This document shows positions 9,105 through 17,998 of a DNA stretch of 64,000 bases, in pieces. Position 1 is the first letter of the stretch. Every line of letters starts with the position of its first letter. The stretch is from Streptomyces sp. NL15-2K (lineage in GTDB: Bacteria > Actinomycetota > Actinomycetes > Streptomycetales > Streptomycetaceae): positions 7,731,501 to 7,795,500 of the forward strand of contig NZ_CP130630.1 of the NCBI RefSeq assembly GCF_030551255.1, read 5' to 3'. Below the pieces are notes generated by a model. That model was given only the letters and a program-made list of their open reading frames with translations. It had not been told where the DNA came from and did not search any database. The position numbers were made by a program, and so were the translations under genes.

Positions 9105-10571
9105 ATGAACGAACTGGTCCGCCAGCACACCGCCCTCGACGTCTCCGACCTCGAGTGGCTGCACCTGCTGGTCTCGGAGTGGCAGCTGCTCTCCGACCTC
9201 TCCTTCGCCGACCTCGTCCTGTGGGTCCCCACCCGCGACGGCACCCGGTACGTCTCGGTCGCCCAGATGCGCCCCAACACCGGCCCCACCTCGTACCAGG
9301 ACGACATGGTCGGCCACCTCGTCCCGCGCGGCCGCCGGCCCATGCTGGACGCCGCCCTGGACGAGGGCCGGATCGTGCGCGAGGGCGACCCGGAGTGGCG
9401 CGAGGAGGTCCCGGTCCGCGTCGAGTCGATTCCCGTACGACGGGAGGGCCGCGTCCTCGGCGTCATCGCGCGCAACACCAACCTCCTCACCGTGCGCACC
9501 CCGAGCCGCCTGGAGCTGACGTATCTCCAGAGCGCCTCGGACCTCGCGCAGATGATCGCGGCCGGCTCCTTCCCGTTCGCGAACCAGCAGGTCGACATGG
9601 ACGCCTCGCCCCGCGTCGGCGACGGCCTGATCCGCCTCGACGCGGAGGGCCTCGTCCAGTACGCCTCTCCGAACGCCCTGTCCGCCTACCACCGCCTCGG
9701 CCTCGCCTCCGACCTCGTCGGCCACCACCTCGGCAAGACCACCGCCGAACTCGCCCCGACCCACGGACCAGTGGACGAGGCGCTCGCCAAGGTCGCCAGT
9801 GGCTGGGCGCCGCGCGAGTTCGAGATCGAGTCGCCCTACGGGGTGATCCAGTTCCGCGCGATCCCGCTCAAGCCCAAGGGCACCCGGATCGGGTCACTGG
9901 TCCTGCTCCGGGACGTCACCGAACTGCGCCGCCGCGAGCGCGAGTTGATCACCAAGGACGCGACGATCCGGGAGATCCACCACCGCGTCAAGAACAACCT
10001 CCAGACGGTGGCGGCGCTGCTCCGGCTCCAGGCCCGGCGCATCGAGTCCGATCGCGGCCGTGAAGCCCTGGAAGAGGCGGTACGGCGGGTCGGCTCGATC
10101 GCGATCGTGCACGAGACGCTCTCCCAGAACCTGGACGAGCGCGTGGAGTTCGACGAGATCGCCGACCGCGTCCTCGCGATGGTCGCCGAGATCTCGCCGG
10201 GCAAGGTCGCCGGCCGGCGCACCGGTCGCTTCGGCATCCTGGACGCCGAGGTCGCCACGCCCCTGTCGATGGTCCTGACCGAGATCCTCCAGAACGCCCT
10301 GGAACACGGTTTCCGCGAGGGCGACACGGGCACCGTCGAGGTCTCCGCGGTCCGCGGCGGCAACACGAAGGAGGCCCGCCTCCTGGTCACCGTCCAGGAC
10401 GACGGCGTCGGTCTGCCCGAAGGCTTCGACCCGCACACCGGGGGCAACCTCGGGCTGCAGATCGTACGGACCCTGGTGGAGGGCGAGTTGGGGGGCACGT
10501 TCGACATGGTCCCGGCACCGGACGGGGGCACGCGGGTGATCCTGGACATCCCGGTGGGGGCGAACAAGTAA
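9105..10571 (+). CDS. Sensor histidine kinase, PdtaS-like
   Basis: A 488-residue soluble kinase with no membrane helix. The order is an N-terminal GAF-like domain (to about residue 170), a PAS domain (about 180-280), a HisKA_2 dimerisation helix with phospho-acceptor His293 in EIHHRVKNNLQ, and an HWE/HisKA_2-type ATPase domain (ENALEHGF, DDGVGLPEGF, GLQIVRTL). This matches mycobacterial PdtaS, which phosphorylates the RNA-binding antiterminator PdtaR. I used the ATG at 9105; the GTG at 9096 is an alternative, and neither has a clear ribosome site. Gene order here (das genes, this kinase, wblE) is conserved in Streptomyces. Confidence 0.9.
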   Translation: MNELVRQHTALDVSDLEWLHLLVSEWQLLSDLSFADLVLWVPTRDGTRYVSVAQMRPNTGPTSYQDDMVGHLVPRGRRPMLDAALDEGRIVREGDPEWREEVPVRVESIPVRREGRVLGVIARNTNLLTVRTPSRLELTYLQSASDLAQMIAAGSFPFANQQVDMDASPRVGDGLIRLDAEGLVQYASPNALSAYHRLGLASDLVGHHLGKTTAELAPTHGPVDEALAKVASGWAPREFEIESPYGVIQFRAIPLKPKGTRIGSLVLLRDVTELRRRERELITKDATIREIHHRVKNNLQTVAALLRLQARRIESDRGREALEEAVRRVGSIAIVHETLSQNLDERVEFDEIADRVLAMVAEISPGKVAGRRTGRFGILDAEVATPLSMVLTEILQNALEHGFREGDTGTVEVSAVRGGNTKEARLLVTVQDDGVGLPEGFDPHTGGNLGLQIVRTLVEGELGGTFDMVPAPDGGTRVILDIPVGANK

Positions 10572-10584
10572 CGGGGAGCGGGCG

Positions 10585-11010
10585 GTGGACGTCGACATCG
10601 AGGAGTGGGCACGCGGAGCACGGCCGGCGATCCACGACATGATCGGCCGCCTGGGCGGCGACGTCGAGGCATTCGACCGCGATCCGCTGACCGCCGTACC
10701 GCTGTTGGACGACTTCGTCCTGCGGATTCCGTGGCAGGAGTTCGAGGAGGACGACTGGGTCTGGCTGAGCGCGCAACTGACGGCGTTCATCGCGGAAGTA
10801 CTCGTCCAGCGCTACGGCGGAGTGTGGAAGGCCGTGTCCGACACGTCGGCTCCCCGGGGCTGGATGCCGGTCATCGAGGTCCTCGGCAGCGATCAGATCC
10901 CGCGCCAGGTCGCCCCGACGGCGCTCGTGCACGAGGAACTCCACCCGGTGCCCCAGCGGATCCCGCGGCTGATCGAGCGGGCCGTGACGCTCGCCGGCCA
11001 CCGTCTTTGA
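10585..11010 (+). CDS. Conserved hypothetical protein
   Basis: A 141-residue acidic protein that I do not recognise. It is rich in Trp/Asp/Glu in the middle (WQEFEEDDWVWLSAQ) and has no membrane segment. It starts with GTG 13 bases after the kinase gene with GGGGAG (10573-10578) before it, so the two are probably co-transcribed. Strong third-position GC supports coding. Confidence 0.75.
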   Translation: MDVDIEEWARGARPAIHDMIGRLGGDVEAFDRDPLTAVPLLDDFVLRIPWQEFEEDDWVWLSAQLTAFIAEVLVQRYGGVWKAVSDTSAPRGWMPVIEVLGSDQIPRQVAPTALVHEELHPVPQRIPRLIERAVTLAGHRL

Positions 11011-11029
11011 CACTTCCGGACAGCAAAGA

Positions 11030-11056
11030 GCCCCGGCCCGTTCAGGGGGCCGGGGC
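11030..11056. terminator. Terminator hairpin after the hypothetical gene
   Basis: A 10-bp perfect stem (GCCCCGGCCC and GGGCCGGGGC) with a 7-base loop, between convergent genes. There is no T-run, as is usual in streptomycetes. Confidence 0.7.
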
Positions 11057-11178
11057 AACATGCTCGTTGCCAGCATTTGCTGCGCATCGGGGGTACTGCG
11101 CGCTGCGGCTCGGGGGCGGGAGGATGCGTACTCGCTGTACGCGCCGCCAAGCTCAGGCTGTTTGCGGGGCGGGTGTTG

Positions 11179-11436
11179 TCAGGCGGAGGCCTGACGGGCC
11201 CGGTTGCGGGCGGCGCGGCGCTTCATGGCGCGGCGCTCGTCCTCGCTGAGACCACCCCAGACGCCGGAGTCCTGGCCGGACTCGAGCGCCCACTGCAGGC
11301 ACTGATCCATAACGGGGCAGCGACGGCAGACGGCCTTGGCTTCCTCGATCTGCAGCAGCGCAGGACCGGTGTTGCCGATGGGGAAGAAGAGCTCGGGGTC
11401 TTCCTCGCGGCAAACGGCGTTGTGACGCCAGTCCAT
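11179..11436 (-). CDS. wblE: WhiB-family iron-sulfur regulator WblE
   Basis: An 85-residue WhiB-like protein with the four cluster-ligating cysteines Cys9, Cys37, Cys40 and Cys46, the GVWGG turn (residues 58-62) and a basic DNA-contacting tail (RRAMKRRAARNRAR). It is the orthologue of mycobacterial WhiB1, which is essential there and responds to nitric oxide. The start is preceded by AAGGAGAGG. The long 5' region (11437-11756) holds a LacI-type palindrome and an eight-base T run at 11649-11656 (A run on the coding strand). Confidence 0.95.
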   Translation of the reverse strand: MDWRHNAVCREEDPELFFPIGNTGPALLQIEEAKAVCRRCPVMDQCLQWALESGQDSGVWGGLSEDERRAMKRRAARNRARQASA

Positions 11437-11480
11437 GGCTGCTACCTCTCCTTGGTATTACATGCGGGTTGCTTGTGAAT

Positions 11481-11494
11481 GTGAACGCTTTCAC
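11481..11494. promoter_or_regulatory. LacI-type palindrome in the wblE leader
   Basis: GTGAACGCTTTCAC: perfect GTGAA/TTCAC arms around four bases, 45 bases upstream of the wblE ATG. The reverse reading GTGAAAGCGTTCAC resembles LacI/GalR-family operators. No LacI-family gene is in the window. Confidence 0.35.
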
Positions 11495-11756
11495 GAATCC
11501 CTCAACAAGTGAAGGGCCGATCGCCAGGTTCCCTGGCGTGGGTCCTGTGAGTTGAAGAGGGGTTCTGGTGATCAGTGGAGGCCGATGTTGCGGGCCGTCC
11601 CGATCGCCACGTAGAGACTCGCAAACCTCAGCGGCGGATACAACCCCTTCCGGAAAGTTTTTTTTGATTCCTCGGTGTCGACTAGGTCACAGCCGTACTT
11701 CCATGGGGTGGATCCTGGCCTAAACGTTCGAGTGAAAGGACTTTAGCCCCTTCTGC

Positions 11757-12725
11757 TCACACAATCACACGCAGTGCACGGCGTACGCCTGTGAACGTCA
11801 CGCTCGTACGCAGCCCGAGGTGGTCGCCGTCCATCTGAAGGGGGAGCGACACCTTCGAATGCAAGGTGAACTCACTCAGGTCATGCAGGGATGCGGCGTG
11901 CTTGCCATGGGGTCCCCGCTCGGGGGACGAAGTGAGCAACTGGGTGCCATACCGGGCAACCGCGGTCGTCGACAGGCGGCTGAGACCGAATACGTCGAGC
12001 CCGGTATCGAACGAGGCCTTAGGTGACGCGTAGATCGGGCGATTGCCCAGAAACGTCCACGGGGAGGTGTTCGAGACTATGGAGAGGACCAGATCGGTGA
12101 TCGGCTCTTCGTCCGTCCGCTCCAGCGTTATCGTGCCGTGCCGGCGGTTGGGCTCGCCGAAGAGCTGGCGCATCACCTGACGTACGTAAAGAGCGTGTGT
12201 GGACTTCTTGCCGCGCTCGCGGTGCTGCTCGACCCGCCCGACCACTCCGGCGTCGAAGCCGAGCCCCGCGTTGAAGGTGAACCAGCGCGCCGGCACCGCC
12301 TCGTCCTCCGAGCCGGGCGTGCCCGAGGCCAGCCCCAGTCCGACCGTACGTTCGCTGCCCTCGCGCAGGGCGTCCAGCAGGGCGCCGGTGGCCTCCACCG
12401 CGTCGTTGGGCAGCCCCAGGGCGCGGGCGAAGACGTTGGTGGAGCCGCCGGGGACCACCGCGAGGCCGGGCAGGCGGTCCGGGTCGGGGCCCGCGTGCAG
12501 CAGGCCGTTGACGACCTCGTTGACCGTGCCGTCGCCGCCGAGGGCCACGACCAGGTCGACGTCCGCACTGTCCGCCGCCTGCCGGCCCAGGTCGCGGGCG
12601 TGGCCGCGGTACTCGGTGGTGACCGCTTCGAGTTTCATCTCGCTGGCGAGCGCGTGGATCAGGACGTCGCGCGTACGTGCGCTTGTGGTGGTTGCTGCCG
12701 GATTGACCACGAGAAGTGCACGCAT
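11757..12725 (-). CDS. Diacylglycerol/sphingosine-kinase-type lipid kinase
   Basis: A 322-residue DAGK-catalytic-family protein. The N-terminal nucleotide-binding half starts RALLVVNPAA and contains the signature ALGGDGTVNEVVNGLL. The C-terminal half is the beta-sandwich lipid-binding domain. It probably phosphorylates a lipid (diacylglycerol or a related substrate) at the inner membrane face. I chose the ATG at 12725, since MRALLVVNP is the usual start; the frame from 12779 adds 18 unsupported residues. Confidence 0.88.
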   Translation of the reverse strand: MRALLVVNPAATTTSARTRDVLIHALASEMKLEAVTTEYRGHARDLGRQAADSADVDLVVALGGDGTVNEVVNGLLHAGPDPDRLPGLAVVPGGSTNVFARALGLPNDAVEATGALLDALREGSERTVGLGLASGTPGSEDEAVPARWFTFNAGLGFDAGVVGRVEQHRERGKKSTHALYVRQVMRQLFGEPNRRHGTITLERTDEEPITDLVLSIVSNTSPWTFLGNRPIYASPKASFDTGLDVFGLSRLSTTAVARYGTQLLTSSPERGPHGKHAASLHDLSEFTLHSKVSLPLQMDGDHLGLRTSVTFTGVRRALRVIV

Positions 12726-12841
12726 GGGTTGCAGGGTACCTACTGGGCGGTACCGGGCACAGGGCGAGGTAGGGATCAAGTAATACTTCGGTGCGTGAAC
12801 CTCACCACGGGGGCGTGCGCCGCGAGGGCTACCCTGCTGGG

Positions 12842-13282
12842 GTGAGCAGTGAGAAGACCCCCACCGCGCCCGAAACCGCCGGTCCGCGCCCGCGGCGCCT
12901 GACGTATGCCGCCGCGCTCGCCGCGCTGGAGGGGCTCGCGCTGGTGGTCGGCGGGGTCTGGATCGCCGTCCTCGGCCTCATGGGCGACGCGGACGACCGG
13001 CAGCAGGCCGTCACCGGCGGTGTGACGCTGATCGTGCTCGCGCTGCTGCCGCTGCTCGCCGCCCGCGGGCTGCTCGGCCGGCGCAGCTGGAGCCGGGGCC
13101 CGGCCGTGATCACGCAGCTCATGGCGCTGCCGGTGGCCTACAACCTGCTTCAGGCGGACAGCGTGGCGATTCCGGCGGGGATCGCGCTCGCGCTCGTGGC
13201 CGTCACCGCGCTCTTCCTGCTCATCAATGCCGAGACGACCCGGGCCCTCGGGATCCGGGGGCCCGGCAACGCACGGGAGTAA
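12842..13282 (+). CDS. Small integral membrane protein
   Basis: A 146-residue protein with about four hydrophobic helices after a basic N-terminus, and no recognised domain. It is conserved between the lipid kinase and sigH in streptomycetes. The start is GTG at 12842. The gene converges on sigH, separated by a 16-bp tandem repeat. Confidence 0.75.
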   Translation: MSSEKTPTAPETAGPRPRRLTYAAALAALEGLALVVGGVWIAVLGLMGDADDRQQAVTGGVTLIVLALLPLLAARGLLGRRSWSRGPAVITQLMALPVAYNLLQADSVAIPAGIALALVAVTALFLLINAETTRALGIRGPGNARE

Positions 13283-13291
13283 TCGCTGCGG

Positions 13292-13339
13292 GAATGGCCC
13301 CTGCCGGGAATAGCCCCTGCCGGGATCAGTCCCTCGCGG
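13292..13339. repeat. Three 16-bp tandem repeats between convergent genes
   Basis: Units at 13292-13307, 13308-13323 and 13324-13339 (GAATGGCCCCTGCCGG, one base different in the second, several in the third). They fill the whole space between the membrane protein stop and the sigH stop. Confidence 0.9.
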
Positions 13340-13340
13340 G

Positions 13341-14453
13341 TTACTCCTCCACCAGCAGCTTCTCCCGCAGCTGTGCCAGTGTCCGGGCCAGCAGCCGCGA
13401 CACGTGCATCTGCGAGATCCCGACCTCCTGCGCGATCTGCGACTGGGTCATGTTGCCGAAGAAGCGCAGCAGCAGGATCCGCTTCTCGCGCGGGGGCAGG
13501 TCCTCCAGGAGCGGCTTGAGGCTCTCGCGGTACTCGACGCCCTCCAGCGCCTCGTCCTCGGCGCCGAGGGTGTCCGCGACCGCCGGGGACTCGTCGTCGG
13601 TGTCGGGGACGTCCAGGGACAGCGTGGAGTACGCGTTGGCGGACTCCAGGCCCTCCAGGACCTCCTCCTCCGAGATGGCCAGCTTCTCGGCCAGCTCGTG
13701 CACCGTGGGGGAGCGGCCGTGCAACTGCGACAGCTCGGCCGTCGCCGTCGTCAGGGCAAGGCGCAGCTCCTGAAGCCTGCGCGGCACGCGCACCGCCCAG
13801 CCCTTGTCGCGGAAGTGCCGCTTGATCTCGCCGACCACGGTCGGGGTCGCGTACGTCGAGAACTCCACCCCGCGGTCCGGGTCGAAGCGGTCGACCGACT
13901 TGATCAGGCCGATGGTGGCGACCTGGGTGAGGTCGTCCAGCGGCTCGCCGCGGTTGCGGAAGCGGCGCGCGAGGTGCTCGACGAGCGGCAGGTGCATGCG
14001 GACCAGCTGGTTGCGCAGCTCCGCGTACTCCGGGCTGCCGTCCTTCAGGGTGCGCAGTTCGAGGAACATCGCACGCGCCCCGCTGCGGTCCTGAGGGTCG
14101 TGCTGCGTGGCCTGCACGCTTCGCGCCGCCGTCTCGTTGTCTCGCTCGTGCTCGCTCATCGTCCCGCCCGTAGCCCTTCCCCGAGCCCTCGCCTGGGTTC
14201 GGACAGGGGACACCCCGATCCGTCCGTCCAGAGGCGCGCTCTGTACGGCACCCTCCCGATCACCCTGGCCGCCGTCCGGGAAGCCGGTCTCCGAGGAGTC
14301 GTCGTCCACCGGGTGCGGCCTGGCCTGCTCGGGGATGCCGTCGACGCCGTCCGTCATGCGTCGGGACGTGCTCGGACCGCCCGTGCCTTCGGCGGCCGGC
14401 AGCTCCCGTGTGCCGCGCTCTTCGTCCCGCACCGGCCCGTCCCCGTTCCTCAC
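13341..14453 (-). CDS. sigH: Stress-response sigma factor SigH (SigB/F/G family)
   Basis: A SigB-type sigma factor with region 2 (MHLPLVEHLARRFRNRGEPL, then DDLTQVATIGLIKSVDRFDP), region 3 and region 4 (LPPREKRILLLRFFGNMTQS). Three in-frame starts are possible. GTG at 14453 overlaps the prsH stop by four bases (370 residues). ATG at 14357 gives 338 residues and ATG at 14159 gives 272 residues, matching the conserved core. S. coelicolor SigH exists as several isoforms, so I annotate the longest coupled form. The N-terminal extension is poorly conserved and Pro/Gly/Asp-rich. It is regulated by the anti-sigma factor encoded just upstream. Confidence 0.92.
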   Translation of the reverse strand: MRNGDGPVRDEERGTRELPAAEGTGGPSTSRRMTDGVDGIPEQARPHPVDDDSSETGFPDGGQGDREGAVQSAPLDGRIGVSPVRTQARARGRATGGTMSEHERDNETAARSVQATQHDPQDRSGARAMFLELRTLKDGSPEYAELRNQLVRMHLPLVEHLARRFRNRGEPLDDLTQVATIGLIKSVDRFDPDRGVEFSTYATPTVVGEIKRHFRDKGWAVRVPRRLQELRLALTTATAELSQLHGRSPTVHELAEKLAISEEEVLEGLESANAYSTLSLDVPDTDDESPAVADTLGAEDEALEGVEYRESLKPLLEDLPPREKRILLLRFFGNMTQSQIAQEVGISQMHVSRLLARTLAQLREKLLVEE

Positions 14454-14875
14454 GCCGGCCCGGGTCCCGCGCCGCGCTGTTTGTAGAGGCTGATCGAAAC
14501 GGTCTTGTCCTCGTCGACGGCCGACGAGACCTTGCCCGCGAGGGCCGACAGCACGGTCCAGGCGAAGGTGTCCCGCGAAGGGGCGTGACCGTCGGTGGTC
14601 GGCGCCGAGACGGTGACCTCCAGCGAGTCGTCGACGAGCCGGAAGACACAGCTGAGCACCGAGCCGGGCACGGCCTGCTGAAGCAGGATCGCGCAGGCCT
14701 CGTCGACCGCGATGCGCAGGTCCTCGATCTCGTCGAGGGTGAAGTCCAAACGCGCCGCGAGGCCGGCCGTGGCCGTACGCAGCACCGACAGGTAGGCACC
14801 CGCGGCCGGCAGCCGGACTTCCACGAAGTCCTGGGTCGCGGGCTCGCCTGCGATCTGGGACACCCTCACCTCCAA
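14450..14875 (-). CDS. prsH: Anti-sigma factor PrsH (UshX), RsbW-type kinase
   Basis: A 141-residue GHKL-fold protein. The N-box DLRIAVDEACAILL carries the Asp/Glu residues for Mg-ATP, typical of RsbW/SpoIIAB anti-sigma factors that bind the SigB-type sigma and phosphorylate anti-anti-sigma proteins. It is translationally coupled to sigH by a GTGA overlap, so sigma and antagonist are made together. Confidence 0.9.
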   Translation of the reverse strand: MEVRVSQIAGEPATQDFVEVRLPAAGAYLSVLRTATAGLAARLDFTLDEIEDLRIAVDEACAILLQQAVPGSVLSCVFRLVDDSLEVTVSAPTTDGHAPSRDTFAWTVLSALAGKVSSAVDEDKTVSISLYKQRGAGPGPA

Positions 14876-15131
14876 GGTGGTACAAGCTTTACGGGGCCGA
14901 GGGTCGCCCCCCGGGGTAACGCGATATGTGGTTCAGCGGTGACGCTATCGCGCCCTGAACTTTCCTGCCCCAGGACCCCAACCCCTGCTGTCACTCATAG
15001 TAAACACACGGATACGCTCCGTGGCTAGGGGGTTTGCGCGCCCAATTGGGAAGAGGGCGCGCCGGGTTGACGTACCCAGGCGTCAGACGGTCGAACCGTC
15101 CGGAACCGGAGTCGTCCGGGGCCTCCCAGGA

Positions 15132-15392
15132 TCACACAAGTACGTGGTCGACGAAGCACCAGCGCCAGTTCTCCCCGGGCTCGAAGGTCCGCATGACCGC
15201 GTGCCCGGAGTCCTTGTAGTGCTCGGTGGCGTGCCGGTGCGGTGAGGAGTCGCAGCAGCCGACGTGCCCGCACAGGAGGCACAGCCTCAGTTGTACCGGG
15301 TGCGTGCCGGTCGCCAGGCACTCCAGGCAGGTCTCGCTGAGCGGCTCGGGTTCGGGGTGCGGCAGCGCGTCGGCATGCGTGCACTGTTTCAT
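15132..15392 (-). CDS. UBP-type zinc-finger protein
   Basis: An 86-residue protein built almost entirely of a ZnF-UBP domain. Cys4, His6, Cys22, Cys25, Cys38, Cys41, Cys46/47, His53 and His57 form the zinc sites, and the C-terminus carries WRWCFVDH. In actinobacteria such small proteins are common and of unknown role; the fold binds C-terminal glycine tails in eukaryotes. It is divergent from the antiporter gene, 63 bases away. Confidence 0.85.
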   Translation of the reverse strand: MKQCTHADALPHPEPEPLSETCLECLATGTHPVQLRLCLLCGHVGCCDSSPHRHATEHYKDSGHAVMRTFEPGENWRWCFVDHVLV

Positions 15393-15455
15393 GATTGCCA
15401 GATTACGACGGCTGTGCGGATAATCCGCGCGGATGAGCGAGGGTGGGCGAGGATC

Positions 15456-17051
15456 ATGGACGTGATGCCACTGCTGCTGCTGGTGGCGGGCAGTGCCGCG
15501 ATCGCGGCGGCCGCTCGGCGGACGCCCGTTCCGGCGCCGCTGCTGCTGGTCGCCGCGGGACTGCTGATCTCGTACGTCCCCGAGGTCCCGGACTACACGC
15601 TCGACCCGCACGTGGTCCTGCCCTTGATCCTGCCCCCGCTGCTGTACACGGCGGCCACCGACAGCTCGTACCTCGATCTGCGCGCGCAGCTGCGCCCCGT
15701 GGCTCTGTTGTCGGTGGGGTACGTGCTCTTCGCGACCTTCGCCGTCGGCTGGGCCGCCTACATGATCGTGCCGGACCTGCCGCTGACGGCGGCGCTGGTG
15801 CTGGGGGCGGTGGTGGCTCCGCCCGACGCGGTCGCGGCGACGGCGGTCGCGCGCCGGGTGGGGCTGCCCTCCCGGATCACCACGATCCTGCAGGGCGAGT
15901 CCCTGGTGAACGACGCCACCGCGATCACCGCCTACCGGGTGGCCCTGGCGGCGGCGGTCGGCGAGGGTGCCACCTGGGCCGGCGGGATCGGCGAGTTCCT
16001 GGTCGCGGCGATCGGCGGCGTCGGCTTCGGACTGGTGCTCATGGTGCCGATCCACTGGCTGCGCACCCACCTGAAGGAGGCGCTGCTGCAGAACACGCTC
16101 TCCCTGCTGATCCCGTTCGTCGCGTACGCGGCCGCCGAGCAGGTGCACGCCTCCGGTGTCCTCGCGGTCGTGACCGTCGCGCTCTACCTCGGGCACCGCG
16201 CGTGGCAGGTCGATTTCGCGACCCGCCTCCAGGAGGAGGCCGTGTGGAAGATGGTCGCGTTCGTCCTGGAGTCGGCGGTGTTCGCCCTGATCGGGCTGCA
16301 ACTGCGCGTGATCATCGAGGGCCTGGGGGAGTACGAGGGTGGCCGTGCCGCCGGGTACGCGGTGGCCATCTTCCTCGTCGTCGTCGCGTCCCGGTTCCTG
16401 TGGGTGTATCCGGCGACCTTCCTGCCCCGCCAACTGTCGAAGCGGATCCGGGAACGCGAGGACAACCCGACCTGGAAGGCGCCGTTCGTCGTCGCCTGGG
16501 CCGGGATGAGAGGCGTGGTCTCCCTCGCCATCGCCTTCTCGATCCCGCTGACCGTGCACGGCGGCGAACCCTTCCCCGAGCGCAACCTGATCCTCTTCCT
16601 GACCTTCACCACGGTCATCGGGACGCTGGTCCTCCAGGGGCTGACCCTGCCCCCGCTGATCCGCCTGCTGAAGCTGCCCGGCCGGGACGCGCAGGCAGAG
16701 ACGCTCGCGGAGGCGAACGCCCAGGCGCAGGCCTCCCGGGCCGCCGAGCGGCGCCTGGACGAACTCCTCACCGACGAGCACAACGCCCTTCCGGGCCCGC
16801 TGGCCGACCGTCTGCGCGCGGTCCTGGAGCGCCGCCGCAACGCCGTCTGGGAGCGTCTCGGCCAGGTCAACCCCCTCACCGGAGAGAGCGTCGACGAGAC
16901 CTACCGGCGTCTGGCCCGGGAGATGATCGGCGCCGAGCGCACGGTGTTCGTGAAGCTGCGTGACGCCCGCTACATCGACGACGAGATGCTGCGGACGCTG
17001 CTGCGCAGGCTGGACCTGGAGGAGGCGGCGGCCTACCGGGAGGCGGCGTAG
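15456..17051 (+). CDS. Na+/H+ antiporter, CPA1 family
   Basis: A 531-residue antiporter with about 12 membrane helices to residue 410 and a cytoplasmic coiled C-terminus. The transport core shows APPDAVAATAVARRVGLP and LQGESLVNDATAI, the ND motif of electroneutral CPA1 exchangers, and GMRGVVSLAIAF. The ATG at 15456 has GAGG four bases upstream. It probably extrudes Na+ (or K+) for pH or salt homeostasis. Confidence 0.9.
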   Translation: MDVMPLLLLVAGSAAIAAAARRTPVPAPLLLVAAGLLISYVPEVPDYTLDPHVVLPLILPPLLYTAATDSSYLDLRAQLRPVALLSVGYVLFATFAVGWAAYMIVPDLPLTAALVLGAVVAPPDAVAATAVARRVGLPSRITTILQGESLVNDATAITAYRVALAAAVGEGATWAGGIGEFLVAAIGGVGFGLVLMVPIHWLRTHLKEALLQNTLSLLIPFVAYAAAEQVHASGVLAVVTVALYLGHRAWQVDFATRLQEEAVWKMVAFVLESAVFALIGLQLRVIIEGLGEYEGGRAAGYAVAIFLVVVASRFLWVYPATFLPRQLSKRIREREDNPTWKAPFVVAWAGMRGVVSLAIAFSIPLTVHGGEPFPERNLILFLTFTTVIGTLVLQGLTLPPLIRLLKLPGRDAQAETLAEANAQAQASRAAERRLDELLTDEHNALPGPLADRLRAVLERRRNAVWERLGQVNPLTGESVDETYRRLAREMIGAERTVFVKLRDARYIDDEMLRTLLRRLDLEEAAAYREAA

Positions 17052-17068
17052 GGCGTGCCTCGTGCGTC

Positions 17069-17962
17069 TCAGGGGAACGGGCGGCCGGTGACGACGGCCG
17101 CGATCGTCGTCCCGCGCGCGAAGGCGCCCTCTCGTGCCAGGGCCACCAGTCCGTACAACAATTTGGCGACATAGAGACGCTCGACGGGCAGGCCGTGGCG
17201 GTCCTCGAAGTCCTCGGCGAAGGCGTCCAGCTCGGCATTGGTGCGGGCGTAGCCACCGAAGTGGAAACGGTCGTCGAGGTGCCAGCTGCCTCGAGGGCCG
17301 CCGAAGGCACGCTGCTGCAAGGCCTGTATGTCGGCGGTCAGGAAACCGCCCTTGAGGACGGGGACGCCCACCACACGCTGGTCCGGTGCCAGCCCGGCGG
17401 CCAGGCCCGCGAGGGTGCCACCGGTGCCGCAGGCGAGCGCGACGACGTCGGCCCGCCCGCGCAGCTCCTCGCCGAGCGCGCGGCATCCCTGGACGGCCTC
17501 GGCGTTGCTGCCGCCCTCCGGGACCACGTACGCGCCCTCGGCGTCCGCGGCGCGCAGGACGGCCGCCAGGGTCTCCGGTTCGGCCTTGTGGCGATACGTC
17601 GATCTGTCGACGAAGTGCAGCCGCATGCCGTCGGCCGCACACCGGGTCAGCGACGGGTTCAGCGGGCGGTCGGCCAGTTCCTGGCCGCGGACCACACCGA
17701 CGGTGGGCAGACCGAGCAGGCGGCCCGCGGCGGCCGTGGCGCGCAGGTGGTTGGAGTACGCGCCGCCGAAGGTGACGACGGTACGGCCGGCCGCGGCGGT
17801 GAGGTTCGGCGCGAGCTTGCGGTACTTGTTGCCGACCAGCTCAGGGTGGATGAGGTCGTCGCGCTTGAGGAGGAGGCGGACGCGGTGGTGGGTGAACCGG
17901 GGGTCCTCGATCTCCTGCAGCGGTGACGGGAGCCGGGGCTGGAGGGCGTCGAGGCTGGTCAC
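17069..17962 (-). CDS. PLP-dependent D-cysteine desulfhydrase / ACC deaminase family enzyme
   Basis: A 297-residue fold-type II PLP enzyme. The Schiff-base lysine is in LVGNKYRKL, the substrate loop is FGGAYSNHLRATAAAG and the phosphate-binding loop is LACGTGGTLAG. Members either release H2S from D-cysteine or open 1-aminocyclopropane-1-carboxylate; short actinobacterial forms like this are usually annotated only at family level. The start is GTG at 17962. Confidence 0.82.
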   Translation of the reverse strand: MTSLDALQPRLPSPLQEIEDPRFTHHRVRLLLKRDDLIHPELVGNKYRKLAPNLTAAAGRTVVTFGGAYSNHLRATAAAGRLLGLPTVGVVRGQELADRPLNPSLTRCAADGMRLHFVDRSTYRHKAEPETLAAVLRAADAEGAYVVPEGGSNAEAVQGCRALGEELRGRADVVALACGTGGTLAGLAAGLAPDQRVVGVPVLKGGFLTADIQALQQRAFGGPRGSWHLDDRFHFGGYARTNAELDAFAEDFEDRHGLPVERLYVAKLLYGLVALAREGAFARGTTIAAVVTGRPFP

Positions 17963-17998
17963 GGCTCCATTGTCACCGCTGGTCGGTCTCTTGTGCCC

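Noticed and set aside
11640..11690. SigR-type promoter (GGAAT...GTT) before wblE
   Set aside because: The spacing between GGAAT and GTT is about 22 bases, outside the 18-19 expected.
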